Assembly: GCA_963847665.1 (NCBI GenBank)
Contig: CAWKAO010000002.1
Span: 682,001 to 746,000 of the forward strand
DNA length: 64,000 nucleotides
Direction: 5' to 3'
Source of the DNA: CAWKAO01 sp963847665
GTDB lineage: Bacteria > Actinomycetota > Humimicrobiia > Humimicrobiales > Humimicrobiaceae
Both the position numbers and the translations under genes were made by a program. The notes beneath the pieces were generated by a model that saw only the letters and a program-made list of their open reading frames with translations, ran no database searches and was not told where the DNA came from. The first letter of the stretch is position 1. Each line of letters begins with the position of its first letter. This document shows, piece by piece, positions 1 through 10,177 of the stretch.

Positions 1-47
1 AAATACAAATTTTTTAAACCGTTAAAGGGATTATCAGCCTTTTGTTA

Positions 48-993
48 TTACTGTTTCATTTTTGGATCAAATGCATCCCTCAGACCATCTCCAAGAAGTA
101 CAAACCCAAGTACTGTCAATACAATAGCCAGTCCTGGAAATATCATCATCCAGGGTGCGACATCAATATAGTCCAGAGCCTCAGAGAGCATCTTACCCCA
201 TGCAGGTGTTGGGGGCTGGACTCCTATGCCTAGGAAACTCAGTGCAGCCTCAACGATTATCGCGGTTCCTACATTCATAGTCGCATATACTATTATTGGT
301 GCAAATGCATTTGGGAATATATGTTTTGTTATTATCCTGTAATTGCTTGCACCTAGGGCTCTTGCAGCTTCTATATATTCCTTGTTTTTGATTGAAAGTA
401 TAGAACCCCTGAATATCCTTGCAAAAGATGCCCATCCAAGAAGCCCTATCGCAATGAAAATATTTATTATTCCTGGACCAAGTACTGTCATTATGGCAAT
501 GGCACCCAATATATATGGGAAAGCAAAGAATATATCTGCTATCCTCATTATTACAGTATCAGACATATTCCAAAATATCCTGAAATCGCACCAAGAGTAA
601 GCCCTATGGCAACAGATATTCCTACTGCAACTATACCGACCATTATGGATATCCTGCTTCCATAGATGACTCTGCTGAATATATCTCTTCCAAGGATATC
701 AGTACCAAACCAGTACTGGCTACTGGGTGCCTGCAGTGAATCTTCCTTTACCCTTTCAATTGGATCATATGGTGCAAGCAGAGGCGCAAAAATAGCTATC
801 AGTATCAATAATAATCACTATAGAAAGTCCAATAAGGGCAAGCTTATTTCTTTTTAACCTTTTCCATGCATCCTTATAGAGTGAGGTCCTTGAATATTTT
901 TTTTGCATCAAGAAATCTTCAGCTAAGCTCTACAGTCACTTCCCCTTCTTCGGTATGGCTGTCTATTTCAATATTTTTATCTCTGTCTTCCAT
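48..993 (-). CDS. Peptide-type ABC transporter permease, DppC/OppC family (frameshifted)
   Basis: Inner-membrane permease subunit of an oligopeptide/dipeptide-type ABC importer. The reconstructed protein starts at an ATG at 993 with an acidic cytoplasmic N-terminus, then a KRNKLALIG segment and first membrane helix, the FGTDILGRDIFSRVIYG motif of the family, and several more helices. The ATPase-contacting loop EAARALGASNYRIITKHIFPN lies in the last frame. Reading frame changes are needed near 935, 812 and 570, and each joins sequence expected for the family, so I treat it as one gene with sequence errors. An alternative ATG at 908 avoids the first shift. It follows the sister permease by about 50 bases. 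ATPase genes are not visible and may lie beyond the left edge. Dpp versus Opp specificity cannot be told. Confidence 0.85.
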
Positions 994-1044
994 CTATATC
1001 AATGTGTTTCTATTAAATAATCTATTTAAAAAAATTACCTGATT

Positions 1045-1989
1045 TTAAACGTTTACTTCCTTTTTTTCATACCTTATCCTTGGATCAAGCCAAGCATAGA
1101 TAATGTCTACTATAAGGTTCATTATTATAAATATCCCAACAAGTATTATGGTGCCTCCTATTACGACGGGAGCATCCCTCTGTAGTATTGCAAGATATAT
1201 GGTCCTTCCTACTCCAGGCCAGTTAAAAACTGTTTCAGTAAGTATGGCTCCACCCATCAGTGCTCCAAGATCAAGACCAATAAGAGTTACGACTGGTATT
1301 AAAGCATTTTTCATGGCATGTTTTCCTATTACCCTAAATTGGGAAAGACCCTTTGCATAGGCTGTAACTATATAATCATTGCTGAGAGCTTCAAGCATTG
1401 TACTCCTCATCATCCTGGCAACATAAGCAGTTGAAACAGAAGCAAGGGTTATTGCAGGAAAAATATAATATTTTAAACTTCCATCTCCATATCCCGACAT
1501 AGGCAGCCAACCAAGCTTAAGGCCAAATGAGACCTGTAGAATCATTCCAAGCCAGAACACAGGCACACATACAGCAAGTGTTGTGGAAACAGTCACAAGT
1601 ATATCCCAGAAACTATATTTTTTAACAGCGGATATAATACCCGCAAGTATACCGATGATTATTTCAATTATTATAGCAACTCCAGCAAGTTTTATGGAGT
1701 ATGGATAGTGCTCCGCCAGAATGGTGTTCACGGAGCGCTGGTAGCGATATGATGTTCCAAGATCCCCACTGAATAGATCCTTCATATAACGCCAGTACTG
1801 AACATAAATCGGCTGGTCTATTCCCATCTTTGCACGCAGGTTTGCAAGGGCCTCTGGTGTTGCACCTTTTTGAAGTATAAGCTGGGCGGGATCTTCTGGT
1901 ATCATGTAAAGTAATATAAAAAGAAGAAGAGTCACACCGATTATCACCGGCAATATCTGTAATATTCTTCTTAAAATATAATAAAACAT
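1045..1989 (-). CDS. Peptide-type ABC transporter permease, DppB/OppB family
   Basis: Intact 314-residue permease, the usual family length. It begins with the typical short cytoplasmic start and first helix (MFYYILRRILQILPVIIGVT), then a periplasmic region with MIPEDPAQL and MGIDQPIYVQYWRYMKD, and about five further membrane helices. The EAA-type loop that docks on the ATPase is at about residues 195-225 (ALSNDYIVTAYAKGLSQ). The C-terminal NWPGVGRTIYLAI and DPRIRYE motifs are characteristic. It lies between the binding-protein gene upstream and the second permease downstream, on the same strand. A strong hairpin separates it from the binding-protein gene, so it may be expressed at a lower level. 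Substrate is probably peptides, but this family also moves nickel, heme precursors and sugars. Confidence 0.93.
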   Translation of the reverse strand: MFYYILRRILQILPVIIGVTLLLFILLYMIPEDPAQLILQKGATPEALANLRAKMGIDQPIYVQYWRYMKDLFSGDLGTSYRYQRSVNTILAEHYPYSIKLAGVAIIIEIIIGILAGIISAVKKYSFWDILVTVSTTLAVCVPVFWLGMILQVSFGLKLGWLPMSGYGDGSLKYYIFPAITLASVSTAYVARMMRSTMLEALSNDYIVTAYAKGLSQFRVIGKHAMKNALIPVVTLIGLDLGALMGGAILTETVFNWPGVGRTIYLAILQRDAPVVIGGTIILVGIFIIMNLIVDIIYAWLDPRIRYEKKEVNV

Positions 1990-2130
1990 AATCTATCAGG
2001 CTAAAACCATATAAAATATCTAATAATTTTAATTTTAGGAAATGCGTAATTCTATAATATATTTTATTTAAAAACAATACACAAGAATTAAAAATATTCT
2101 TGTTGAATTTAGCACTTCTAAAAAATATTA

Positions 2131-2161
2131 TACAGCCTGCGTTTTAATAACGCAGGCTGTA
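2131..2161 (-). terminator. Hairpin between binding-protein and permease genes
   Basis: A perfect 13-bp stem (arms 2131-2143 and 2149-2161) with a 5-base loop. On the minus strand it is followed by a T-rich stretch (TATAATATTTTTTA). It lies after the solute-binding protein gene and before the first permease gene, so it is probably a partial terminator or an mRNA-stabilising stem that keeps binding protein in excess over permease. Confidence 0.8.
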
Positions 2162-2191
2162 TTTACTGTTACTCTATTTTTTATTTAAGTA

Positions 2192-3787
2192 TTATTGCTC
2201 ATTTACAATAGAGACTTTGCTCAGATCATAAGTTCTCCATTGCTGAAAGTACAAATCCATTGACATAAGGCTTAACTACTCTTCTTTGTCCATAGAAATA
2301 AAGAATAAGGAATGCCTGGTCATTAAGAATAGTCTTTTCAATTTCTCTGTACTTAGCTATCCTTTCATCATCATCTTTTATCTGCCTTGCTTCTACTAAC
2401 ATCTTGTCTACTTCAGGATTGTTGTATCCACCATAGTTATCAGATGATTCAGAATGGAAGAGCGGGTACAGGAAATTATCCATAGTAGGATAATCTGCTA
2501 CCCAGCCAAGTCTGTAGAACTGAAGTTCACCAGCTTTAGCTTTTTCAAGCATTGTACCCCATTCATATCCAGCGATTTCGATATTTACACCGATCTCTTT
2601 AAGGTCAGCCTGAAGTGCCTCTGCAAGAGCTTCATGTCCTGCACCAGTATTGAAACCAAACTGGAGAGTATCGAGGCCTTCACCGTTTGGATATCCAGCT
2701 TCAGCAAGAATGCTTTTGCTTTTGCAACATCATATGTATAAGGAGCCTGGTTTTCTGCAAAACCTAGAATACCTCTTGGTACAAGTCCTGTTGCAGGTGT
2801 TGGTACGCCTTCAGATACAACATTACATATGTTCTGCCTGTCAATAGCATAATTCATTGCTTCACGCAGCTTTGGGTTATCCTTGAAAGGTGCGACATCA
2901 AGGTTCATTCCATAGTAATAAAGGCCTAGCATCGGAAGAAGTAATGTCTGATCCTTCATTGCAGGATCTTCTTTTGTTGCATTGACCTTGCCTACTGGAA
3001 TATCTGTAAAATCGATGTTTCCTGCCTTGTACTCAAGAAATGCAGTGTTTTCGTCTGAAATGATCTTATACTCTACTGAATCAAGAAGTGCATTGTCTCC
3101 ATAGTAATCATCATTTCTTACCAGGTTTATATACTGGTCATCTACCCATTCAACAAATTTGAATGGACCTGTACCATTTACATGTTTTGTATATTCTTCT
3201 CCCCACTGTTCGATATCTGCCTGTTTCACAGGATAGAATACAACATGTCCCAGGGTCTGTACAAAGTCTGCATATGGATACTCAAGGGTTACTTGAAGTG
3301 TATAATCATCAAGTGCTTTTACACCTTCAAGTGTCGTAGCAGTACCATCCTGGCATGCCTCATATCCCATTATGGCTGCAAGATGATAAGCAAGATATGA
3401 TGCTGTCTCGGCAAGCACTGCTCTTGTCCATGAATATACAAAATCCTGTGCAGTAACTGGCGAACCATCGTGGAATTTCGCATTCTTTACAAGATTGAAA
3501 GTATAGACCAGACCATCATCGCTTACTTCCCATTTGTCACAGAGTTCATTTTTTATCTCAAGTGTTTCCGGGTCATAGTCAAAAAGACCGTCCCATATCT
3601 GCCTTGCTACCTGGATGCCTTCGCTTTCATAGCAGTTTGGTGGGTCAAGCGAAACAGGCTGGTCTATACGGAGCCTCATCACTCCACCAGCTGCTTCTGC
3701 TTTTTTACAACCAATTGATAATGATGCGACCATTGCTACTATCATCATTACTGCTATGATTGCTATGAGTTTTGACCTATGTTTCAT
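2192..3787 (-). CDS. Family 5 extracellular solute-binding lipoprotein (peptide type, frameshifted)
   Basis: Substrate-binding protein of the adjacent ABC importer, anchored outside the cell membrane. The start at 3787 is supported by a strong AAAGGAGG ribosome site. A lipoprotein signal peptide ends in LSIGC (cysteine at about residue 27). Family 5 features follow: RLRIDQPVSLDPP, WEVSDDGLVYTFNL, AKFHDGSPVTAQDFVYSW, then NGTGPFKFVEW and LREAMNYAIDRQ. Near 2710 one base is missing; the protein continues as LAEAGYPNGEGLDTLQFG and then through EWGTMLEKAKAGELQF. A second shift (one extra base) near 2238 restores a normal ending, RTYDLSKVSIVNEQ, with stop at 2192; without it the frame stops early at 2226. 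Homologues bind peptides, but the ligand is not readable from sequence. Confidence 0.9.
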
Positions 3788-3914
3788 TTTTCCTCCTTTT
3801 TTGTTTTGGTCACTTTAAACAATCTATTTCCTTTTATTGATAATAAAAAATCATAAAATATTATGAATACTGTTTGATCATAATCTTATGTTCCGGCAAT
3901 AATCCTATAAAAAC

Positions 3915-4148
3915 CTATAAAAGAATAAATAGTAATATTGTTGTTACTGCAAACACAACACCAAGTATTATTGTTATCCTGTCAAGGTTTTTTTCAACTA
4001 TACCTGCACCATCAAAAGTCTCGACCATTCCGGAAAAGAGACCAGATACTCCTCCACCTCTTCCTGCATGAAGAAGTATAAACAATATTATGCCTAAGCA
4101 CGCAACCACATGTACACCAAAAATAATATTTAACCAGATAGAACCCAT
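3915..4148 (-). CDS. secG: Protein translocase subunit SecG
   Basis: Small integral membrane subunit of the SecYEG channel, 77 residues, a normal SecG length. Two hydrophobic helices (about residues 5-27 and 55-76) flank the glycine-rich cytoplasmic loop LHAGRGGGVSGLFSG, which is the family signature. An AGAGGAAAAAAG-type ribosome site precedes the ATG. It is the last gene of the glycolytic run gap-pgk-tpiA-gpmI-secG, a position it often has in Actinomycetota and Firmicutes. About 180 bases of very AT-rich sequence separate it from gpmI, so it may have its own promoter. Confidence 0.95.
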   Translation of the reverse strand: MGSIWLNIIFGVHVVACLGIILFILLHAGRGGGVSGLFSGMVETFDGAGIVEKNLDRITIILGVVFAVTTILLFILL

Positions 4149-4325
4149 TTTTCTTTTTTCCTCTTGCTCTAATATTATTACAAAAAAATTTTAAAACTTT
4201 TACTAATTAATTTATTATATTTATTTTTATTTAATCAATAATTTTACCAAAAAAATCAATTTTTTCAAAATATATACGGATTTATTTTTTTTAGCACAAA
4301 AACATGTTTTTAGCCATTATACCTA

Positions 4326-5917
4326 TTATTCGTTTATAAGTGATTCTCCTGTCATCTCTGCAGGTTTTTTAATACTTAAAAGATCAAGTATTGTCGGTGC
4401 AATATCGCTTAAGCCTCCGAACTGGTCTGTATTGCAGACCTTTTTATCAGAACCTTGGTGACTTTCACATCTTAACTCTTTAATGTCATTAGAACATACT
4501 ATAAAAGGCACCCGGAATGTAGAATGCGCAGTCATCGGGCAAGCCATTTTATTGTTTACCATCTCCTCAGCATTACCATGATCAGCAGTTATTATCCCGA
4601 TACCTCCTGCAGCATTTATTGCTTCTATTATCCTGCCGACACATTCGTCAACTGTTTCAATAGCTTTTATAGCAGCTTCAATAAAACCAGTATGCCCGAC
4701 CATATCAGGATTTGCAAAATTAATTATTATGACGTCATATTTTCTTTCATCGATCTTCTCAATTACTTTCTCCGTGACCCCATAGGCACTCATCTCAGGT
4801 TTTTTATTATAAGTTGTTACATTCGGTGAGGGTATCAGTATTCTGTCTTCACCGGGATTGGGTTTTTCTATACCCCCGTTAAAAAAGAATGTCACATGTG
4901 CATACTTTTCTGTTTCTGCTATCCTGAGCTGCTTTAACCCATTTTTTGCCAGTACCTGCCCCAAGGTGTTTTTCAGTACAGCAGGTGGAAAAGCGACTTC
5001 AGCAGGAAAATCTTTTTCATATTGCGTCATGCATACAAAATAGACAACTGGCGGGGTTTTTCCCCTGTCAAACTCATCAAACTCCTTATAAATAAAAGCC
5101 TTTGTAAGCTGTCTTGTCCTGTCAGGCCTGAAATTAAAAAATATGACAGAATCACCAGTCTTTATTTTTGCTTTATGTTCATCTTTGACATTGACCAGGC
5201 TAGGGATGACAAATTCATCATCAATACCCTCAGAATAAGAACTTTCTATAAGGTCCTTACAGGAATTGAATGTCTTGCATTCCTGTACACGAGGGCATCA
5301 TAAGCTTTTTCAGTCCTGTCCCATCTGTTGTCCCTGTCCATTGCGTAATACCTGCCGCTTACTGTAGCTATCTCTCCTATATTTTTTTCTTTTAAAAAGG
5401 CCTGCAGCTCCTCCAAAAAAGGAAGTGCGCTTTGAGGAGGGACATCTCTACCATCAAGAAAAGCATGTATATATAGATTACTTACACCATTTATTTTTGC
5501 TAATTCTATCAATGCCTTGAGGTGGTCCATATGACTGTGGACTCCACCATCAGACACGAGTCCCATAAGATGAAGGCTTTTATTATTTTTTTTGACTTTC
5601 TGAATTGCTTTTAGTAATACTTTATTGGTGAAGAAATCGCCATCTTTTATAGATTTAGTTATCCTTGTAAAATCCTGGTAGACAATTCTTCCTGCCCCGA
5701 TATTTAAGTGGCCGACTTCAGAATTTCCCATCTGTCCTTCTGGCAAACCGACTGCTTCACCGGAAGAATTAAGCTGTGTGTTAGGATATTCTTTATAAAA
5801 ACTATCCATATTGGGGGTCCTGGCAAGCGCAATCGCATTGCCTTCTTTTTCTGGATTTATTCCCCAGCCATCAAGTATTATCAGACAGACTGGTTTTTTG
5901 ATTTTAAGGTTTTTCAT
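4326..5917 (-). CDS. gpmI: 2,3-bisphosphoglycerate-independent phosphoglycerate mutase (one frameshift)
   Basis: Interconverts 3- and 2-phosphoglycerate in lower glycolysis using two metal ions. The N-terminal part (5917 to about 5285) has the metal motif LDGWG, the phosphoserine segment GQMGNSEVGHLNIGAGR, DGRDVPP and SGRYYAMDRDNRWDR. After a one-base loss near 5285 the protein continues ECKTFNSCKDLIES, NFRPDRTRQL, then NFANPDMVGHTG, TADHGNAEEM and MTAHST. These include the remaining metal ligands. Reconstructed length is about 530, slightly longer than the usual 510. The insert around CNDIKELRCESHQGSDKKVC near the C-terminus accounts for some of this. It sits directly downstream of tpiA, with about 8 bases between. 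Confidence 0.93.
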
Positions 5918-5925
5918 AGTTTGAA

Positions 5926-6690
5926 TTAATAATTAATAATGGCAGCAAAATCCTTGACGTTTAAGCTGGCACCACCAACGAGTGCACCGTCAATGTCCGA
6001 CATACTCATCAATTCTGTAATATTTGATGGTTTAACGCTGCCTCCATACTGGATCCTGACCATATCTGCTAATTGCTGATTATAAAGAGTTTTTATCTGG
6101 TCTCTTATCGCGGAGCACATATTGTTTGCATCCTCTGAAGTAGCAGTCTTGCCCGTACCGATTGCCCAGATCGGCTCATATGCTATAGTCAGATCCGTTA
6201 TATTCTTTGGCTCTACATCTTTTAAACATTCTGTCAGCTGTGAAAGCACAAATTCCTGTGCCTTTCCGGATTCTCTTATCTCAAGTATTTCCCCTATACA
6301 CATTATAGGTTTTAACCCGTTCTTAAATGCAGAGATGACTTTTTTATTGACAGTATCATTTGTATCCGCAAAGTATTCCCTCCGTTCGCTGTGCCCTGTT
6401 ATTACATAATCAACCCCCAGGGTTACGAGCATTTGAGGAGATATCTCACCAGTATACGCTCCACTTTCTTCCCAGTGCATATTTTGTGCACCCATAAGAA
6501 AATCAAGTTTATCTGAGTCAATAATATTCTTAATACTTCTGAGAGCAGTAAAGGGTGGGCAAATAGAAATCTCACAATCGTTCTTCCTGTTTCCGCCGCC
6601 TAATTCATACCCAAGGTCCTGAACAAATTGAATAGCCTCAATATGTGTCATATTCATTTTCCAGTTTCCTGCGATAAAAGGTCTTCTCAT
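5926..6690 (-). CDS. tpiA: Triosephosphate isomerase
   Basis: Interconverts dihydroxyacetone phosphate and glyceraldehyde 3-phosphate. The 254-residue TIM barrel is a standard length. Visible active-site elements are GNWKMN at the N-terminus (catalytic lysine at residue 11), GHSERR with the catalytic histidine, AYEPIWAIGTG with the catalytic glutamate followed by the flexible loop, and YGGSVKPSN and GALVGGASL for phosphate binding. It lies between pgk and gpmI with short spacers, consistent with cotranscription of lower glycolysis. Confidence 0.97.
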   Translation of the reverse strand: MRRPFIAGNWKMNMTHIEAIQFVQDLGYELGGGNRKNDCEISICPPFTALRSIKNIIDSDKLDFLMGAQNMHWEESGAYTGEISPQMLVTLGVDYVITGHSERREYFADTNDTVNKKVISAFKNGLKPIMCIGEILEIRESGKAQEFVLSQLTECLKDVEPKNITDLTIAYEPIWAIGTGKTATSEDANNMCSAIRDQIKTLYNQQLADMVRIQYGGSVKPSNITELMSMSDIDGALVGGASLNVKDFAAIINY

Positions 6691-6731
6691 TTTAAATCTC
6701 CCGGTACATAAAAATATTATTTTATAAATTA

Positions 6732-7922
6732 TTATTTATCTAAAAGGGCTGCAAGACCAGGTAGCATCTTGCCTTCCAGAAATTCCATTGAAGCTCCACC
6801 ACCGCTGGAAACATGTGAAAATTTATCATTCAACCCGTATTTCTTAATGGCCGCCAGTGTATCACCGCCACCTGCTACAGTAACTGCACTGCTGTTTGCT
6901 ATTGCCTCTGCAATTTTTTTTGTTCCTTCTGAAAATCTTTCAAATTCAAAAACTCCCATCGGTCCATTCCAGAATATTGTTTTTGCTTTTGATATTTCAT
7001 CAGAATATATCTTTGCAGTCTCGGTGCCGATACCCATCCCTTCCCACCCCGTGGGTATTTCTTTTATAGATACATTTTTGCGCTCTGCATCTTCAGAAAA
7101 TTCCGGAGCTATTGTAATATCTACAGGAAGCAGCAATCTGACACCATTCTTTTTTGCAAGTTCTATCATTTCAAGTGCATATTGAAGCTGGTCGTCTTCA
7201 CAGATTGAATTTCCTATCTCAAGACCCTGGGCTTTTAAAAAAGTGTATGTCATCCCTCCACCCAGTATCAAGGAATCAACAATGTTTAATAAATTTTTTA
7301 TCACAAGTATCTTATCCGATATCTTACTGCCACCAAGAACAGCAATAAATGGTCTCTCTGGCTCCTCAAGAAGTGAGCCCATAGCTTCTATTTCCCTTTT
7401 CATTAAAAAACCAGCAACAGCTGGTAAATACTTTGTTATCCCGTCTATGGAGGCATGTGCCCGGTGAGCAGCACCAAATGCATCGTCTACATAAATATCT
7501 GCAAGTGAAGCAAGATCCCTTGCAAATCCCATGTCATTCTTTTTTTCGCCTGGGTTGAACCTCAAGTTTTCAAGCATTACAATATCGCCCGGTTTCATTT
7601 CTTTATTTATATAATCAACTATTTCAGGAGAGAAAATATCATTAAATTTCTTTACAGGTTTATTTATTAATTTCTCTAGCTCGTTGGCAGCTGGAGTGAG
7701 CCTGTATTTTTCTTCTACCTCTCCTTTTGGCCTGCCGAGGTGGGACATCAGTATAATTTTTGCATTTTTTTTAATAAGAAACTCTATGGTTGGAAGAGAC
7801 AGCTTTATCCTTGTATTATCCGTGACATTTCCCTCAGTATCCAGTGGTACATTGTAGTCTACCCGGACTATTACTTTTTTATCAATTACATCGATATCCT
7901 CGATTGTCTTTTTAGCAAACAT
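6732..7922 (-). CDS. pgk: Phosphoglycerate kinase
   Basis: Transfers phosphate from 1,3-bisphosphoglycerate to ADP. I place the start at the ATG at 7922, giving 396 residues. It has a GGAGG site 7 bases upstream and matches family N-termini, whereas the longer frame from 7955 adds 11 residues without a ribosome site. Features are VRVDYNVP, the SHLGRPKG substrate loop, GDIVMLENLRFNPGE, AVLGGSKISDK, the FWNGPMGVFE nucleotide segment and VAGGGDT plus SSGGGASMEFLEG at the C-terminus. A strong hairpin separates it from gap upstream. Confidence 0.97.
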   Translation of the reverse strand: MFAKKTIEDIDVIDKKVIVRVDYNVPLDTEGNVTDNTRIKLSLPTIEFLIKKNAKIILMSHLGRPKGEVEEKYRLTPAANELEKLINKPVKKFNDIFSPEIVDYINKEMKPGDIVMLENLRFNPGEKKNDMGFARDLASLADIYVDDAFGAAHRAHASIDGITKYLPAVAGFLMKREIEAMGSLLEEPERPFIAVLGGSKISDKILVIKNLLNIVDSLILGGGMTYTFLKAQGLEIGNSICEDDQLQYALEMIELAKKNGVRLLLPVDITIAPEFSEDAERKNVSIKEIPTGWEGMGIGTETAKIYSDEISKAKTIFWNGPMGVFEFERFSEGTKKIAEAIANSSAVTVAGGGDTLAAIKKYGLNDKFSHVSSGGGASMEFLEGKMLPGLAALLDK

Positions 7923-8004
7923 TTTAAGACCTCCATGTTTGTATTGATCTTGCATATTTATTAAGAAGTGAAAAGATTAAAAACAATACAAAATAAGCTT
8001 TATT

Positions 8005-8036
8005 TATTAACCGGGGCACTTCCACCCCGGTTAATA
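8005..8036 (-). terminator. Hairpin between gap and pgk
   Basis: A 12-bp stem (8005-8016 with 8025-8036) around an 8-base loop, with the GC-rich core ACCGGGG/CCCCGGT. On the minus strand it is followed by AATAAAGCTTATTTTG, which is only moderately T-rich. It lies just after gap, so it is a terminator, possibly leaky, or a processing and stability element that uncouples gap from pgk levels. Confidence 0.7.
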
Positions 8037-8083
8037 TAATAGTAAAACTTTTATACTTAAAAATAAAAAAAGTATTTAAAAAT

Positions 8084-9097
8084 TTATTTCATTATGAATC
8101 TGATAAGATCAACAAGTCTTGTTGAATATCCCCACTCATTATCATACCATGAGAATACTTTTATAAGTTTTTCCAATTTCATTGTAAGAAGGGAATCGAA
8201 TATCGAAGAGTGGTTATTGCCTATTATATCTGCCGATACTATAGGGTCTTCACAATACTGCAATATTCCTTTTAGTCCTGATGATGCTGAAGCAGTTTTA
8301 AAAGTTGCATTTATCTCTTCAACAGATACATCCTTTGCAAGATTTACAACAAGATCGACTATGGAGCCCACAGGAGTCGGTACTCTTAAAGCAACACCGT
8401 CAAGTTTGCCCTTGAGCTCTGGTATGACCAGACCGATAGCGGATGCCGCTCCTGTAGAAGTGGGTATAATGGAAAGCGCAGCTGCCCTTGCCCTCCTGAG
8501 GTCTTTATGGGGATAATCCAATATTCTCTGGTCGTTTGTATAGGAATGGATAGTGGTCATAAAACCATCGATTATACCAAAATTATCCTGCAGTACCTTA
8601 CACACCGGTGCAAGTGCATTAGTGGTACAGGAAGCATTAGACAATATATTATGGGTATTCTTATCATATATATCATCATTTACACCCATGACTATTGTAG
8701 CATCAGCACCACCGGATTTCATGGGAGCAGAAACAATTACTTTTTTTGCTCCTGCGTCAAGATGTTTTTGGACATCTTCTCTTTTTGTAAAAATACCGGT
8801 TGATTCAATGACCACATCTACCCCAAGTTCTTTCCACGGTAATGCTGCAGGATCTGCGATTTTTGTCATTTTGATCTTTTTTCCGTCAATGCTCATAGAG
8901 CTTTCCTCAACCTTTATATCTGCTTCAAGTGTCCTGTAAGAAGAATCATATTTGAGAAGATACGCCATCGTTTTAGAATCAGTAATATCATTAATAGCTG
9001 CTATTTCGATATCATTATCCTTATCATATTTAAGCTTGGCACGCGTAAAAACCCTGCCGATCCTTCCAAAACCATTGATACCTACCTTAATTGACAT
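8084..9097 (-). CDS. gap: Glyceraldehyde-3-phosphate dehydrogenase
   Basis: NAD(P)-dependent oxidation and phosphorylation of glyceraldehyde 3-phosphate. The protein has 337 residues, the usual length. Visible are the Rossmann start GINGFGRIGR, the catalytic SNASCTTN with its nucleophilic cysteine, a following HSYTNDQR segment, the GAASAIG and RVPTPVGS phosphate-site regions, and SWYDNEWGYS near the C-terminus. A strong AGGAGGAGG ribosome site lies just upstream. The residue after the first beta-strand pair (AINDITDS) is compatible with NAD use, but I would not claim cofactor choice from this alone. Confidence 0.97.
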   Translation of the reverse strand: MSIKVGINGFGRIGRVFTRAKLKYDKDNDIEIAAINDITDSKTMAYLLKYDSSYRTLEADIKVEESSMSIDGKKIKMTKIADPAALPWKELGVDVVIESTGIFTKREDVQKHLDAGAKKVIVSAPMKSGGADATIVMGVNDDIYDKNTHNILSNASCTTNALAPVCKVLQDNFGIIDGFMTTIHSYTNDQRILDYPHKDLRRARAAALSIIPTSTGAASAIGLVIPELKGKLDGVALRVPTPVGSIVDLVVNLAKDVSVEEINATFKTASASSGLKGILQYCEDPIVSADIIGNNHSSIFDSLLTMKLEKLIKVFSWYDNEWGYSTRLVDLIRFIMK

Positions 9098-9139
9098 TTT
9101 ATTCCTCCTCCTATTTAATCTTAAAAAAATTTGTCCTAT

Positions 9140-9167
9140 ATTTTAATAAATCGAAGCATTTTAACAA
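9140..9167 (-). promoter_or_regulatory. Candidate sigma-A-type promoter for gap
   Basis: On the minus strand, TTGTTA (9162-9167) and TAAAAT (9140-9145) are separated by 16 bases in the 117-base gap between rapZ and gap. A transcript would begin roughly 35 bases before the gap start codon. Such AT-rich sequence yields chance matches, so this is only a plausible site. Confidence 0.4.
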
Positions 9168-9214
9168 AATTATATCAAATAATAAAGTACATAAAAAAAA
9201 GATTGTTTATTTTT

Positions 9215-10108
9215 TTATAGCAGATCGGTGGTCTTTTTTATGTCTTTGTGAAATATCTTGACGGAGTAACCCTTTAACTTTAAATAATCGTAGATCTTTT
9301 CTGCAAGAACTACTGAACGATGCCTTCCACCGGTACAACCAATGCCAAGACCAAGGTAACTTTTACCTTCTTCGATATAATTCGGGATCAAGAAATCAAG
9401 CATTCTTTCAAACATCCTCAAAAATTTTTTTGATTCTTCCCTACCCATCACATAATCTTTAACACTTTTATTTAAGCCGTCCAGTTCTTTAAGCTCTTCT
9501 ATATAATATGGATTTGGAAGGAACCTGACATCCATGACTATATCTAGGCTTTCCTGAGGTATCCCGTATTTGTATCCAAAAGAAATAACTGTGATCTGGA
9601 AAAGGCTGCTTTTTTCAACACTGGTCATAAGATTTTCAGCTATCTCTATTTTAAGTTCTTTGGGAGTAAGAGCAGTAGTATCAATGATAAAATCAGCTTT
9701 TTCTCTAAGAGAATAAAGTTTCTCGATCTCTTTTTCTATCCCTGAAGCAATATCACCATTCTCTACAAGGGGATGTTTTCGCCTGGTCAAAGAAAACCTT
9801 TTCATAAGGGCTCCCTTTGATGATTCAAGAAACAGGACCTTATAATTGATACTCTGTTTTTCCATGTTTTCCAGAGTCTTGAATATCTCATCAAATAGAA
9901 ACCCGCTTCTGAGGTCTATGGCTACTGCCACTTTACTGATTTTATTGTGTTGTTTTTTAAAAAAATCTATCAGGTTTATAAGCAGGCTTGCAGGAAGGTT
10001 ATCCACACAATAATATCCTGCATCTTCAAAATATTTGAGAGCTGCGGTTTTTCCGGCACCTGATAATCCAGTGACGATTATTAATTTTATTTTATTGATT
10101 TCAGACAT
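9215..10108 (-). CDS. rapZ: RNase adapter / nucleotide-binding protein RapZ (YvcJ)
   Basis: P-loop protein of the RapZ/YvcJ family, 297 residues, a normal length. In E. coli it senses glucosamine 6-phosphate and guides RNase E to small RNAs; in Gram-positives it hydrolyses nucleotides and its role is less clear. The Walker A motif GLSGAGKTAAL is at residues 14-24, followed by CVDNLP. The C-terminal domain ends in the family signature GIGCTGGRHRSVVLAEKI. It lies between uvrC and gap. The usual Actinomycetota and Firmicutes partners yvcK and whiA, normally between rapZ and gap, are absent here. Confidence 0.95.
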   Translation of the reverse strand: MSEINKIKLIIVTGLSGAGKTAALKYFEDAGYYCVDNLPASLLINLIDFFKKQHNKISKVAVAIDLRSGFLFDEIFKTLENMEKQSINYKVLFLESSKGALMKRFSLTRRKHPLVENGDIASGIEKEIEKLYSLREKADFIIDTTALTPKELKIEIAENLMTSVEKSSLFQITVISFGYKYGIPQESLDIVMDVRFLPNPYYIEELKELDGLNKSVKDYVMGREESKKFLRMFERMLDFLIPNYIEEGKSYLGLGIGCTGGRHRSVVLAEKIYDYLKLKGYSVKIFHKDIKKTTDLL

Positions 10109-10177
10109 TTAAAGTTTTTATATTATTTTTCTCAAAGTTATTTCCTGCTATGACTTTAATAAAAACTGCAATTTTAA

